NCBI RefSeq assembly: GCF_020037125.1
Contig: NZ_JAIQDG010000044.1
Coordinates: forward strand, 1 to 64,000
Reading direction: 5' to 3'
Source: Myxococcus sp. RHSTA-1-4
Lineage (GTDB): Bacteria; Myxococcota; Myxococcia; Myxococcales; Myxococcaceae
Length of the DNA stretch: 64,000 nt
How positions within the stretch are numbered: the first letter of the stretch is position 1; each line of letters begins with the position of its first letter. Made by a program: the position numbers and the translations under genes. Positions 24,218 through 32,904 of this stretch are shown piece after piece. The notes under the pieces were generated by a model. That model was not told the origin of the DNA, did no database searches, and saw only the letters and a list, made by a program, of their open reading frames with translations.

Positions 24218-25192
24218 TCAGTGGATTCGCAGTGCGAACTTGCCCACGTGGTGCTTGAGCACTTCCTGCTGTGCCCGGGCGGCCTCCTCCATCGCGTAGA
24301 GGTGGCTGACCTCCAGGTGGAAGGGCCCCGCTTCGATGAGCTCGTTGAGCCGCTCGAAGATCTTCTTGCTGGGGATGCCGTCGTAGGCGATGGCCTCGAT
24401 GCCCTCGGGGCCTTCCGGGACCGGCTCCACGCCATTCGGGTAGGCGATGCGGCCGCCCTTGCGGACGTGCTTCAGTGCGGTCTGGCAGGTGTCACCGCAC
24501 GCCAGCGTCAGCGCCGCGTCGAGCCCGTCCGGCGCGAAGTCGCGGCAGGCCTTCTCCATGTCTCCGTGGTGGCCCTCGACGACCGCGTCCGCGCCGAGGC
24601 GACGGGCCAGCTCCACCCCGTCCTTCCCCGAGGCGACCGCCAGCACCTTCGCCCCCATCCGCCTGGCGAGCTGCAGCGCGATGTGCCCCACCCCGCCGCT
24701 GGCGCCGTAGATGAGCAGGCGCTGCCCCGACTCGAGCTTGAGGTGGTCCTCGAGCCCGCGAAGCGCGGTGATGCCGTCCACCGCGAGCGAGGCCGCCTGC
24801 TCCACTTTCATTCCCTTGGGAATCCGCGCTGCGTGCTTCGCCTTCACCGCGGTGAACTCCGCGTAGAAGCCGCCCTTGGAACTTCCGAGCGCGAAGGCAT
24901 AGACAGGGTCCCCCACCTTGAGGTCCTTCACGTCCTTGCCAACGGCGACCACCTCCCCCGCGCCGTCGGAGCCGGGCACGTAGGGGAACCGCGGGCCTCC
25001 TTCGATCATGTCGACCATCGCCCCTTCTCGCTCCCAGGAATCCCAGACGCCCACCCCGGCCGCGTCGACACGGATGAGGAGTTCATCGTCACCACATTGG
25101 GGAACAGGCAGCGTCTTGATGCCGATGACCTCCGGACCACCGAAGCGGTCGAGCGCCGCGGCTTTCATCGTGTCGGGAATGGATGTGGCCAT
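24218..25192 (-). CDS. NADP-dependent quinone oxidoreductase-like MDR enzyme
   Basis: 324 residues. This is a medium-chain dehydrogenase/reductase without the catalytic zinc ligands, like quinone oxidoreductases. The N-terminal GroES-like domain has MKAAALDRFGGPEVIG, PYVPGSDGAGEVVAVGKDV and GDPVYAF. The nucleotide-binding loop is LLIYGASGGVGHIALQLARR near residue 155. The motif ASLAVDGITALRGL is typical. The substrate is probably an alpha,beta-unsaturated carbonyl or quinone. Cytoplasmic. Ends 92 bp before the crystallin-like fragment on the same strand; no other partner. Confidence 0.88.
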   Translation of the reverse strand: MATSIPDTMKAAALDRFGGPEVIGIKTLPVPQCGDDELLIRVDAAGVGVWDSWEREGAMVDMIEGGPRFPYVPGSDGAGEVVAVGKDVKDLKVGDPVYAFALGSSKGGFYAEFTAVKAKHAARIPKGMKVEQAASLAVDGITALRGLEDHLKLESGQRLLIYGASGGVGHIALQLARRMGAKVLAVASGKDGVELARRLGADAVVEGHHGDMEKACRDFAPDGLDAALTLACGDTCQTALKHVRKGGRIAYPNGVEPVPEGPEGIEAIAYDGIPSKKIFERLNELIEAGPFHLEVSHLYAMEEAARAQQEVLKHHVGKFALRIH

Positions 25193-25305
25193 GCTGAGAC
25201 TCCTGCTCGGGTGAATCCAGTCACCCCGAGAGGATGCTCACGCCCCAAGGCCACCGTCAGGGCCTGCGCCCCAGCGTCTGTGCAGGCAAGGCATGGGATG
25301 GCGGC

Positions 25306-26205
25306 TCAGCTCCCCGCGGGTAGCCGGGTGCTGGCCTCCGCCACGGAGCCGGGCGCGGGCGGCACGCCGAAGAAACGCGAGAGCTCGGCCTGGGCCTCGC
25401 GGGCTTGCGCCCCGCTGATGCGGCCCTCGCGCTCCATCCTCCCGAGGATGACGCCAGCGCGGATGCGCAGGGCCTCGGGCCGCTGGGCGGGCAGCCAGCG
25501 GCGCGGGGCGGGCAGCATGCCCGCGAGCATCGCGCCCTGCGCCACGCTGAGCGCTCGCGCTGAGGTGCCGAAGTGCTCGCGCGCCGCCGCCTCGATGCCG
25601 TACACGCCCTCTCCCCACTCCACGACGTTCACGTACAGCGTGAGGATGCGCTGCTTGGACAGGTGAGCTTCCAGCCGGTGGGCGAGCAGCAGCTCCTTGC
25701 CCTTGCGCAGCAGGCTGCGGTCCGTGGAGAGGTAGAGGTTCTTCGCCAGCTGCTGGGTGAGGGTGGAGGCGCCTCGCCCGAGGCGCGCCTCGCGCACCGA
25801 CTGCTCGAGGGCGTTCTCCACCTCGGTCCAGTCCACGCCCCCGTGCTGGTAGAAGCGCGCATCCTCGGAGATCAGCACGGCGTCCACCACATGCGGGGCC
25901 ACCGCGCCGAGGGACACCCATGCCTGGCGCACGCGGGGCTTCTTGCCCGCCTCGAGCGCCTCCTCGGCTCGCTGCGCCATGAGCGCGGTGGTGCGCGGGT
26001 TCTGCGTCCGCAGGGGGCTCACGTCGGGCAGCCGCGCGTACCCCGCGCTGAGCCAGAGGACGAACAGCAGCCACCCGCCGAGCGCCCAGCGCCCCCACCC
26101 CGAACCGGAGCGCTTCCCCACGACGCGCCGGGCGCCGGATGGGAGCTGCTTCGTCTTCTGCGTCCGGATGGACGAGGCTCGCGCGGAGGGCGGACGGGAG
26201 GCCAT
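25306..26205 (-). CDS. mtgA: Monofunctional peptidoglycan glycosyltransferase (GT51)
   Basis: 299 residues from ATG 26205. A basic cytoplasmic N-terminus (1-37) leads to one membrane helix (38-57, RWALGGWLLFVLWLSAGYA), then a GT51 domain. The first catalytic Glu is E114 in LISEDARFYQHGGVDW, followed by GRGASTLTQQLAKNLYLS (146-160), then RKGKELLLAHRLE and ILTLYVNVVEWGEGVYGIEAAA. No transpeptidase domain follows, so it is the monofunctional type that polymerises lipid II glycan strands in the periplasm. The start lacks a strong ribosome binding site, so the first residues are uncertain. Confidence 0.9.
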   Translation of the reverse strand: MASRPPSARASSIRTQKTKQLPSGARRVVGKRSGSGWGRWALGGWLLFVLWLSAGYARLPDVSPLRTQNPRTTALMAQRAEEALEAGKKPRVRQAWVSLGAVAPHVVDAVLISEDARFYQHGGVDWTEVENALEQSVREARLGRGASTLTQQLAKNLYLSTDRSLLRKGKELLLAHRLEAHLSKQRILTLYVNVVEWGEGVYGIEAAAREHFGTSARALSVAQGAMLAGMLPAPRRWLPAQRPEALRIRAGVILGRMEREGRISGAQAREAQAELSRFFGVPPAPGSVAEASTRLPAGS

Positions 26206-26230
26206 CGGTGTGCGCACATCTGCCCCGGTA

Positions 26231-26467
26231 AACGGCCGCTGTCCAGAAGCCGGCCGGGCTCGAGCAGGGCGAGGTCCCCCGTGGGCATGTGGACGGGGTG
26301 TCGCTGCGCGCGCTCCTGCTCCAGTGGGGCATGGAGTCGAACCCTCGGGACGAGCACTGGATGACGGACGGCATGCTGGCGCTCGGCAACGGGGCTCCCG
26401 GTTCGGCGGAGCTCCTCGACGCCCGGGTGGATGTGTCGCCACGCTCCCTGGCTGCCGGCCCCTCATA
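26231..26467 (+). pseudogene. Possible 3' remnant of an unidentified gene
   Basis: An open frame without a good start reads PAGLEQGEVPRGHVDGVSL, then LLLQWGMESNPRDEHWMTDG and MLALGNGAPGSAELLDA, ending TAA at 26467. It has the look of genuine protein (Trp, His and acidic residues well spread) but begins right after a stop and has no ribosome binding site. No family recognised. Confidence 0.3.
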
Positions 26468-26489
26468 ATTCCGGCCCTTCTCTCCTTGA

Positions 26490-26505
26490 CTGAACGTGCA
26501 TTCAG
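26490..26505. promoter_or_regulatory. LexA-like palindrome before the radical SAM gene
   Basis: CTGAACGTGCATTCAG is CTGAA-N6-TTCAG. Read on the minus strand it contains GTTCAG, the right arm that I recall for the Myxococcus LexA motif, and CTGAA as left arm. TTGAC overlaps its left edge at 26486-26490 and could be a -35. It is 16 bp before the GTG start at 26521. Assignment to LexA is tentative. Confidence 0.4.
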
Positions 26506-26520
26506 GCTCACCGTGAGCGT

Positions 26521-27561
26521 GTGAAGGCCCGCCCCGTCGACAATCCGCCCAACCCCTGGGCGAGCACCGCGGTGGAGTACCTGGACGAGATTCCGCCCTC
26601 GAAGCTGGAGGTGTGGGAGGACCACAGCCGGCAGGTGGTGTCGCGCAACGACAGCCCGGACGTGTGCTTCACCTGGAGCGTCAACCCGTACCGCGGCTGC
26701 CTGCACGCCTGCGCGTACTGCTACGCCCGGCCCACGCACCAGTACCTCGACATGGGCGCGGGCACGGACTTCGAGACGAAGCTGGTGGTGAAGCCACGCG
26801 CCCCGGAGCTGCTGCGCGAGGCCTTCGAGAAGCCGTCATGGAAGGGGGAGACGGTCGTCTTCAGCGGCGTCACCGACTGCTACCAGCCGCTTGAGGCATC
26901 ACTGCGGCTCACCCGCGGCTGCCTGGAGGTGTGCGCCGAGTACCGCAACCCGGTGGGCATCATCACCAAGGGCGTGTTGATTGAGCGGGACATCGACGTG
27001 CTCCAGCGCCTGGCCCGGGACGCGCGGCTCTGGGTGAGCATCAGCCTGCCCTTCCACAACGCGGAGCTGGCCCGCGCCATGGAGCCGTACGCGGCCTCAC
27101 CGAAGCGGCGGCTGCTCGCGATTCAGCGGCTCACCGAGGCTGGCATCGACGTGGCGGTGTCCGTCTCCCCCATCATCCCGGGGCTCAACGACGAGGACAT
27201 CCACCGGGTGCTGGCCGCGGCGCGCGAGGCCGGCGCCACCCGCGCGCACCACACCCTGGTGCGCCTGCCCGGCCCCGTGCAGGAAGTCTTCGAGGAGCGC
27301 CTGCGCGCGAAGCTGCCCCTGCGCGCCGAGCGCGTGCTGCACCGCATCCGCGAGACACGCGGCGGAGAGCTCACCGACTCGCGCTTCAAGCACCGCATGC
27401 GCGGCGAGGGGCTCTACGCGGAGACCATCCACCGCCTCTTCCACACGGCGGCGCGCAAGGCCGGCATCCGCACCTCTTCCGTCACCGAGCCCGACGCCCC
27501 GGACACCTTCCGGCGCCCGGAGCGCAAGCCACCGCCCTCGCCCCAGCTCAGCCTCTTCTGA
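26521..27561 (+). CDS. PA0069-family radical SAM protein (SPL-like)
   Basis: 346 residues, GTG start at 26521. The radical SAM cluster motif CxxxCxxC appears as YRGCLHACAYCYARPTHQYL, with Cys binding a [4Fe-4S] cluster and SAM. The family pattern continues with FETKLVVKPRAPELLRE, SGVTDCYQPLE, GIITKGVLIERD and PIIPGLND. It ends in a QLSLF-type C-terminus. This group is related to spore photoproduct lyase-like proteins (Rv2578c/PA0069), whose reaction is not known to me; a role in DNA or nucleotide repair has been suggested only by similarity. A LexA-like palindrome upstream would fit such a role. Convergent with the small membrane protein gene at 27568. Confidence 0.88.
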   Translation: MKARPVDNPPNPWASTAVEYLDEIPPSKLEVWEDHSRQVVSRNDSPDVCFTWSVNPYRGCLHACAYCYARPTHQYLDMGAGTDFETKLVVKPRAPELLREAFEKPSWKGETVVFSGVTDCYQPLEASLRLTRGCLEVCAEYRNPVGIITKGVLIERDIDVLQRLARDARLWVSISLPFHNAELARAMEPYAASPKRRLLAIQRLTEAGIDVAVSVSPIIPGLNDEDIHRVLAAAREAGATRAHHTLVRLPGPVQEVFEERLRAKLPLRAERVLHRIRETRGGELTDSRFKHRMRGEGLYAETIHRLFHTAARKAGIRTSSVTEPDAPDTFRRPERKPPPSPQLSLF

Positions 27562-27567
27562 GGCCCC

Positions 27568-27816
27568 CTATTTCCGGATGGCCTGGATGAGGGAGATGAG
27601 GAGGACGGCACCTCCCGTGGCCACCGCCAGCGAGTAGATGTTGAAGCCCGTCACCCCGCGGCCACCTAGCAGGTTGGCAATCCACCCGCCAATCATGGCC
27701 CCGACGATGCCGGTGGCGATGTTGGCGAACAGCCCCATCCGGGCATTGGTGCCCTTGATCATGCTGGCAAGCCAGCCCGCGAGTCCTCCGAGCACCAGCC
27801 ACGCGCAGATACCCAT
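27568..27816 (-). CDS. GlsB/YeaQ/YmgE (transglycosylase-associated) membrane protein
   Basis: 82 residues. ATG 27816 is chosen because AAAGGAGG precedes it ideally; a start six codons earlier has no such site. Three hydrophobic segments with conserved Gly: WLVLGGLAGWLASMIKG, NIATGIVGAMIGGWIANLLG and SLAVATGGAVLLISLIQAIRK. This is the pattern of the GlsB/YeaQ/YmgE family of small stress-induced inner-membrane proteins, often carrying the misnomer transglycosylase-associated. Molecular function unclear. Only 6 bp separate it from the convergent radical SAM gene. Confidence 0.9.
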   Translation of the reverse strand: MGICAWLVLGGLAGWLASMIKGTNARMGLFANIATGIVGAMIGGWIANLLGGRGVTGFNIYSLAVATGGAVLLISLIQAIRK

Positions 27817-27928
27817 CACATCCTCCTTTGCCACCGGGTGCTATCAGACCCGACACCCCGGTGCAGCCGGGCACTGTCTTCGCTACGGGTGAAGTGTCGG
27901 GGGATTGCCGCCCGGGCCCCGAAACGAC

Positions 27929-27963
27929 GGCGCCCCGTGGCTCGCGCGGAGACACGGGGCGCC
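27929..27963 (-). terminator. Terminator of the chalcone isomerase-like gene
   Basis: GGCGCCCCGTG (27929-27939), 13-base loop, CACGGGGCGCC (27953-27963): a perfect 11-bp stem 46 bp downstream of the minus-strand stop at 28009. Confidence 0.7.
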
Positions 27964-28008
27964 AGTCGCTTGAAGACGCCCGGAGGCGGGCGTCCGTGAA
28001 GGGGCCGC

Positions 28009-28566
28009 TCAGTCCTTGCCGAGCATCCCGTCCTTGAGGCCGCCGTCCACCGGATTCTTCCCCACGAAGACGGAGAAGAGCGCGTCCGCGAAGTCCTTGC
28101 CCTCCACGGTGATTTCCTTGCCGCTCTTGCTCTGCACGCGCGTGCCCTGGCCCGGCACGTAGGTGAGGATGAGCTCGTCACCCTTCTTCACGTCGGTGAC
28201 ACCCGAGTTGAAGGTGTCCAGCCTGGGCTGGAGCTCCGCCATCTTCGAGCCTGCGTTCTTCTTGAAGGCGTCGCCGATGGCGTCGGTAATGGTCTTCTTG
28301 TCCAGGTCGCGCAGCATGTACATGCGCACGCGCTTGATTTCGTCCGCGCTGATGAGCTTCGCCCCGTCCTGGGACGGGTTCTCCACGTACAGCCCCGCCG
28401 TGTAGACCTTGAAGACGACCTTCTTGCGCAGGCCCACCCCGTTGAGCTTCAGCTCCTTGCCTTCGACGGTGGCGGTCTCCGGATACTTCACGCCGGCAAC
28501 CTCCTTGGCGAAGGCGGGGACCGCGAGCATCAGGGACAGCGCGACGGCGGACAGCGTGGCTTTCAT
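28009..28566 (-). CDS. Exported chalcone isomerase-like protein
   Basis: 185 residues. Signal peptide MKATLSAVALSLMLAVPAFA with AFA cleavage. The mature part KEVAGVKYPETATVEGKELK, GVGLRKKVVFKVYTAGLYV and the later RVRMYMLRDLDKKTITDAI match the chalcone isomerase-like fold used by bacterial periplasmic proteins that bind fatty acids or similar ligands. Plant-type catalytic residues are not evident, so a binding role is likelier than isomerase activity. Starts 39 bp after serC on the same strand and may be co-transcribed; a strong terminator follows. Confidence 0.85.
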   Translation of the reverse strand: MKATLSAVALSLMLAVPAFAKEVAGVKYPETATVEGKELKLNGVGLRKKVVFKVYTAGLYVENPSQDGAKLISADEIKRVRMYMLRDLDKKTITDAIGDAFKKNAGSKMAELQPRLDTFNSGVTDVKKGDELILTYVPGQGTRVQSKSGKEITVEGKDFADALFSVFVGKNPVDGGLKDGMLGKD

Positions 28567-28605
28567 GAGACCTCCGGTTGGAACATCCGTGGGGTTGGAC
28601 GCAGC

Positions 28606-29694
28606 CTACCCGCGCGTCTTCACGAAATGCTCCATGAAGGTGGCCAGGGTGCGCACATTGTCCACCGTCACCGCGTTGTACGTGGAGACGCGGATGCCTC
28701 CCGCGGTGCGGTGCCCCTTCAGTCCCACCATGCCGGCCTTCTTCGCCTCGGCGACGAAGGCGGCGTTCAGCTCCTCCGAGGGCAGGTGGAAGACGACGTT
28801 CATCACCGAGCGGGACTCGCGCTCCACGGGGGCGCGGTAGAAGTCCGGGTGCCGGTCGATGGCGCCGTAGAGCACCTGGGCCTTCTCCCGGTTCCACTGC
28901 TCCACCTGGGCAAGGCCGCCCACGCTCTTCATCCACGCCAGCACGTTGCGCACCAGGTAGATGGCCAGGGTGGGGGGCGTGTTGTAGAGCGAGTTGTTCT
29001 CCGCGTGGGTGGTGTAGCGGAAGAACTTGGGGATGTCCTTGCGGCCGCGGGCGATGAAGCCCTTGTCGGCCAGCACCAGCGTCACGCCCGACGGGCCCAG
29101 GTTCTTCTGCGCGCCCGCGTAGATGAGCCCGAAGCGGCTCACGTCCATGCGCTTCCACATGAAGTCCGAGCTCATGTCCGCCACGAGCGGCACGCTCCCC
29201 ACGTCCGGGAGGGTGTGCCACTGCGTGCCGTAGATGGTGTTGTTGGTGGTGATGTGGACGTAGGCGGCCTTGGCGTCCAGCTTCAGCTCGTCCTGGCGGG
29301 GCACGCGCGTGTAGTGCTTGTCCGGCTGCACCGTGGTGGCCGCGATACGGGGTTTCCCGTAGTACTTCGCCTCGTCGAAAGCCTTCTCGCTCCACACCCC
29401 GGTGATGAGGTAGTCCGCGCTCGTCTCCGGGGTGAGGAAGTTCATCGGCACCTGGGCGAACTGCTGCGAGGCGCCCCCGGTGAGGAAGAGGACTTGATGG
29501 GTGGCGGGAATACCGAGCAACTCGGTCAGCAGCGAGATGGCCTCCTCATGGACGGCCTCGTACTCCTTGCCCCGGTGGCTGTGCTCCATGACGGACATCC
29601 CGGAGCCCTGGAAGTCGAGCAGCTCGTCCCGGGCCCGCTCGAGGGCCGGAAGGGGGAGTCCGGCGGGGCCGGGGTTGAAGTTGATGACGCGCAT
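28606..29694 (-). CDS. serC: Phosphoserine aminotransferase
   Basis: 362 residues, the family length. Converts 3-phosphohydroxypyruvate and glutamate to phosphoserine (serine biosynthesis) and serves the analogous step towards pyridoxal phosphate. Visible are the N-terminal INFNPGPAGLPLPAL and SVMEHSHRGKEYEA, GGASQQFAQVPMNF for PLP phosphate binding, TTNNTIYGTQW, and the PLP-binding Lys in IYAGAQKNLGPSGV. The C-terminal GLKGHRTAGGIRVSTYNAV binds substrate. ATG 29694 gives the canonical start MRVINFNPGPA. Soluble homodimer by family. Confidence 0.95.
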   Translation of the reverse strand: MRVINFNPGPAGLPLPALERARDELLDFQGSGMSVMEHSHRGKEYEAVHEEAISLLTELLGIPATHQVLFLTGGASQQFAQVPMNFLTPETSADYLITGVWSEKAFDEAKYYGKPRIAATTVQPDKHYTRVPRQDELKLDAKAAYVHITTNNTIYGTQWHTLPDVGSVPLVADMSSDFMWKRMDVSRFGLIYAGAQKNLGPSGVTLVLADKGFIARGRKDIPKFFRYTTHAENNSLYNTPPTLAIYLVRNVLAWMKSVGGLAQVEQWNREKAQVLYGAIDRHPDFYRAPVERESRSVMNVVFHLPSEELNAAFVAEAKKAGMVGLKGHRTAGGIRVSTYNAVTVDNVRTLATFMEHFVKTRG

Positions 29695-29855
29695 GGCAGT
29701 GTCCTTTGGAAAATGAACGCCCGGGACGGCATTCTTCCCCCTGGTGGCCCCCCTGGGGCCAGCGTGAAGGAGACTGTCCGGCTGCTTCCCCGGGCAACCG
29801 GCGGGTTTTTCCCGGATGCGTGGCCGACGGAGGATTCCGCGGGTCTGGAGGTCAG

Positions 29856-30431
29856 GTGGGTTCCTCGGAGGGGTTGACGGAGTGGGTAAGGCGAGCGGCA
29901 CGGGGGGAGACGTCCGCCTACAGCGAGCTATACCGGCGCTCCCGCCCCATGGTGGCGAGGCTGGTGGCGGGGTTTGCCCCGCTGGACCCGGACGAGGTGG
30001 AAGATGTCATCCAGGAGACGTTTGTCCGGGCGTTCCGGGCGCTGCCGCGGCTGAAGGAGGCGGGGGCGTTCGAGGCGTGGCTCCTGTCCATTGCCCGGAA
30101 CCGGGCGCGGACGCGGCTGGAGCGGAAGGCGAGCACGCGGCGGCTGGAGGACGACGTGGCGGACCCGGAGCCGGAGACGGTCCCCCACATCCCCGAGGCG
30201 CTCCAGCTGGAGCGCGACATCGAGGTGGTGCGGCGGCTCATCGCGGAGCTGCCGGAGGGCGAGGAGAAGCGGACGGTGCAGCTCTTCTACATTGAGGGCG
30301 AGCTGTCCGCTCGAGAGATTGCCGAGAAGCTCGGCGTGGGAAAGAGCGCGGTGACGATGCGGCTGGAGCGGTTCCGGTCCCGCATCAAGCGCGAGCTGCT
30401 CCGGCGGGTGCTCGCCGGTCGGTGGGAGTGA
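29856..30431 (+). CDS. ECF-type RNA polymerase sigma factor
   Basis: 191 residues from GTG 29856, which has GGAGG five bases upstream; the open frame extends upstream without support. Region 2: LVAGFAPLDPDEVEDVIQET, FVRAFRALPRLKE and WLLSIARNRARTRLERK (the -10 binding part). Region 4: QLFYIEGELSAREIAEKLGV and AVTMRLERFRSRIKRELL (helix-turn-helix for -35). No region 3, as expected for ECF factors. First gene of a five-gene operon (7, 5, -1 and 3 bp between genes); the second gene looks like its anti-sigma factor, so the whole operon may be autoregulated. Confidence 0.9.
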   Translation: MGSSEGLTEWVRRAARGETSAYSELYRRSRPMVARLVAGFAPLDPDEVEDVIQETFVRAFRALPRLKEAGAFEAWLLSIARNRARTRLERKASTRRLEDDVADPEPETVPHIPEALQLERDIEVVRRLIAELPEGEEKRTVQLFYIEGELSAREIAEKLGVGKSAVTMRLERFRSRIKRELLRRVLAGRWE

Positions 30432-30437
30432 GACGTG

Positions 30438-31253
30438 ATGAAACACCTGGATGCCGACGCGATGAGCGCCCTGTCCCGCCGGGAGCCGGCGGCGGTGGCG
30501 TACTTCCGCGAGCACCTGGCCGCTCCGTGCGACACGTGCGAGGCCTTCCTCGCCACGCACTCCGGCCCCGACCTGCTCGACGGGCAGGTGGACTCGCTGC
30601 TGCTCGGGGTGGGCCCGACGGCGCAGAAGGCGGAGGACGCCCCCCTGGACGAGGTGGGCCTGGCCCGCGTGCGCCGGGGGATGAAGGGAAACCGGCCCGA
30701 CATCCGGCGCTGGGGGCTGGTCGCGGGTGCCATCGCCGCGAGCCTCCTGGCGGTGGTGGTGGTGCCCCGGATGCGGGCGGAGGACCCGGCGGTGCAGGCC
30801 GGCACGGAGTGGGACGGTGTCAAGGGCCCCGCGGGCACCATCGCCCTGGAGCTGGCCGTCGTGGCTCGGAGCGCGGACGGCGCCCTCCGGCGGTTGGACC
30901 CCCAGTCCGCGGTGGCGGAGTCGGACGTGCTGCTGCTGCGCTACCACGCCACCGAGGCCGGCACCGCCCTGCTCTTCCAGCAGCGGGCCGGCCAGGGGCC
31001 CGAGCTGCTCGGCCGCTTCCCGCTGGAGGCGGGGACGCATGACCTGGAAGGGCCGCAGGGGCTGGCCGGTGTGAGCCTGGAGGGCGAGTCCGGACCGGTG
31101 ACGCTGTGGCTCGTGGGCTCGGCGGGTGGACAGGAGCCGTCACCTGACGCGGTGCGGGAAGTGTTGGTGGGTGGAAGCGCGGCGCGGGAGCGAAGCAGGC
31201 TGGCGGTGACGCGGTTCGACGTCAGCGTCCGAAGCGGTCAGAATCGCCGCTGA
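30438..31253 (+). CDS. Membrane-anchored anti-sigma-like protein
   Basis: 271 residues. GTG 30435 and ATG 30438 are both possible. The N-terminus is cytoplasmic, with a short Cys pair (APCDTCEAFL, 31-40) and His residues at 4 and 27 (KHLDADA, REHLAAP), arranged like a reduced zinc-binding anti-sigma domain. One membrane helix (about 95-111, WGLVAGAIAASLLAVVVVP) follows, then a periplasmic domain of ~155 residues rich in beta strands (GPAGTIALELAVVARS, LLLRYHATEAGTALLF, VTLWLVGSAGG). Position directly behind the ECF sigma gene supports an anti-sigma or sensor function. The periplasmic domain also resembles those found next to bacterial caspase genes. Confidence 0.7.
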   Translation: MKHLDADAMSALSRREPAAVAYFREHLAAPCDTCEAFLATHSGPDLLDGQVDSLLLGVGPTAQKAEDAPLDEVGLARVRRGMKGNRPDIRRWGLVAGAIAASLLAVVVVPRMRAEDPAVQAGTEWDGVKGPAGTIALELAVVARSADGALRRLDPQSAVAESDVLLLRYHATEAGTALLFQQRAGQGPELLGRFPLEAGTHDLEGPQGLAGVSLEGESGPVTLWLVGSAGGQEPSPDAVREVLVGGSAARERSRLAVTRFDVSVRSGQNRR

Positions 31254-31257
31254 CCGC

Positions 31258-32904
31258 ATGAGTGTGAGGCGCCTTCTTCCCATCCTGCTGGCGGGCCTGG
31301 CTTCGTGCACGGGCCCCACTTCCTTGGAGAAGGGCGGACTCGTGCCGCTCCGGCTCGACGAGGAGGCGCTGTCCAGCGCGTACACCCCGCGGCGCATGGC
31401 GCTGCTGGTGGGCATTTCCGAGTTCGACGACCCACACTGGCGAGGCCTGCGCTACACCACCAAGGACGCCGCGGACCTGGCGGAGGCGCTGAAGGACCCG
31501 GCGCGCGGCCGGTTCGACCATGTGCGCGTGCTCACCCGCCCGGAGGAGACGACGCGCGCGTCCATCCTCGCGGCGCTGCGGCAGCTCAAGAAGGAGGCGC
31601 ACCGGCCGGATGACGTGGTGGTGGTCTACTTCTCCGCGCACGGCACGCTGGCGCGCGACAACCAGGGCGAGCTGCGGCGCTACCTGGTGACGCGCGACTC
31701 GGCCTACCGCTCCATTCCCCAGACGGCGCTCTCCATGGACGCGCTGAAGGCGGAGTTCGACGGGCTGGCCAGCCGGCGGCGGCTGCTGGTGCTGGCCACC
31801 TGCCACAGCGGCAGCGGCAAGTCGTTGCTGCCCAAGGAGCTGGAAGCGGAGCTGGCCGGAATCAAGTCGGGCTTCTACGCGCGGCCGCTGGAGGAGTCGT
31901 CGCGCGCGTCCATGGTGTTCGCCGCCTGCGACTGGGGCGAGACGGCGCGCGAGGACGAGGGGCTGCGCAACGACATCTACACCCACTTCCTCATCGACGG
32001 CCTGGGCGGCGCGGCGGACCGCAACGTGGACGGCGCCGTCACCGCCACGGAGGCGCATGACTACGCGCGCCGCCGCACCTTCGCCTTCACGGAAGGAAGG
32101 CAGCGCCCCTCGGCGGAAATCCTCGAGGTGGGCGCGGACCCGGTGGTGCTGTCGGGCAGCATCGCCCGGACGGGCCGGCCGGAGCTGTTCTCCTACAACC
32201 CGCGGCTGGACGGCTTCACCCTCAAGGTGGACGGGGAGCCCCGCACGGAGCTGCCGGGCGGCACGGCGGTGGTGCCCGGCAAGCGCACGGTGGAGCTGAC
32301 CAAGGGCGACTCGGTGCTGGTGCGGCGCGAGGTGGACGTGGGCGCCGGAGAGCGGCTGCCGCTGGAGCGGCTGCTGTCGGAGGCCTTCCCGAGGCGCTCG
32401 CTGTCGCTGCTGGGCGGCATGTTCACCTTCGCGGATGCTCGCAGCCGCAACGAATTGCTGCCCCGGGCGCCGGAGGTGGCGCTATCGCTGCGGCTGGAGG
32501 ACCGGCCGCTGCAGGACTTCGGGCTGCTCTTCGACGTGGGTTTCAGCACCGGCCGGCAGGCGCTCGTCATCGCGCCGGGCAGCGAGGTGCCCTTCAGCTA
32601 CACCACCTTCACCGCCGGGGCGGCCCTGCCGTACCTGTGGCGGTGGGAGCGATTCACACTCTTCGCGGGCCCGCGTGTGGCCGCTCTCTATCTGGGGCGG
32701 TCCTTTGACGTGGAGGCCTTCGCCGGCGGCCAGAGTTTCTTCACGGTCAGCCCCGGCGTGGTGGGTGGCTTGGTGTGGCGGGTCGGGGAACGGTTGGAGC
32801 TGATGTCGCAGGCACAGCTCATGCTGACCTATGTGGTGGTGGATGGGCAGGGACAGGCCGTGGGCTTCACCGGCGGCTGGGCCGGTGTGGGGTATCGGTT
32901 CTGA
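31258..32904 (+). CDS. Caspase-like lipoprotein with possible outer-membrane beta-barrel
   Basis: 548 residues. Signal MSVRRLLPILLAGLASC with a lipobox-like end (Cys17). The caspase domain spans about 45-290: RRMALLVGISEFDD, catalytic His128 in VVYFSAHGTLAR, catalytic Cys182 in LVLATCHSGSGKS, and the downstream MVFAACDWGETARED with NDIYTHFLIDGL. A PEGA-like beta module follows (GFTLKVDGEPRTELPGG), then from ~380 on alternating strands (SLSLLGGMFTFADARSRN, LLFDVGFSTGRQALVIA, FTLFAGPRVAALYLG) ending in GVGYRF, a C-terminal aromatic as in outer-membrane barrels. Thus a periplasmic caspase joined to a barrel. Substrate unknown. Third gene of the sigma operon; overlaps the next by 1 base. Confidence 0.8.
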   Translation: MSVRRLLPILLAGLASCTGPTSLEKGGLVPLRLDEEALSSAYTPRRMALLVGISEFDDPHWRGLRYTTKDAADLAEALKDPARGRFDHVRVLTRPEETTRASILAALRQLKKEAHRPDDVVVVYFSAHGTLARDNQGELRRYLVTRDSAYRSIPQTALSMDALKAEFDGLASRRRLLVLATCHSGSGKSLLPKELEAELAGIKSGFYARPLEESSRASMVFAACDWGETAREDEGLRNDIYTHFLIDGLGGAADRNVDGAVTATEAHDYARRRTFAFTEGRQRPSAEILEVGADPVVLSGSIARTGRPELFSYNPRLDGFTLKVDGEPRTELPGGTAVVPGKRTVELTKGDSVLVRREVDVGAGERLPLERLLSEAFPRRSLSLLGGMFTFADARSRNELLPRAPEVALSLRLEDRPLQDFGLLFDVGFSTGRQALVIAPGSEVPFSYTTFTAGAALPYLWRWERFTLFAGPRVAALYLGRSFDVEAFAGGQSFFTVSPGVVGGLVWRVGERLELMSQAQLMLTYVVVDGQGQAVGFTGGWAGVGYRF

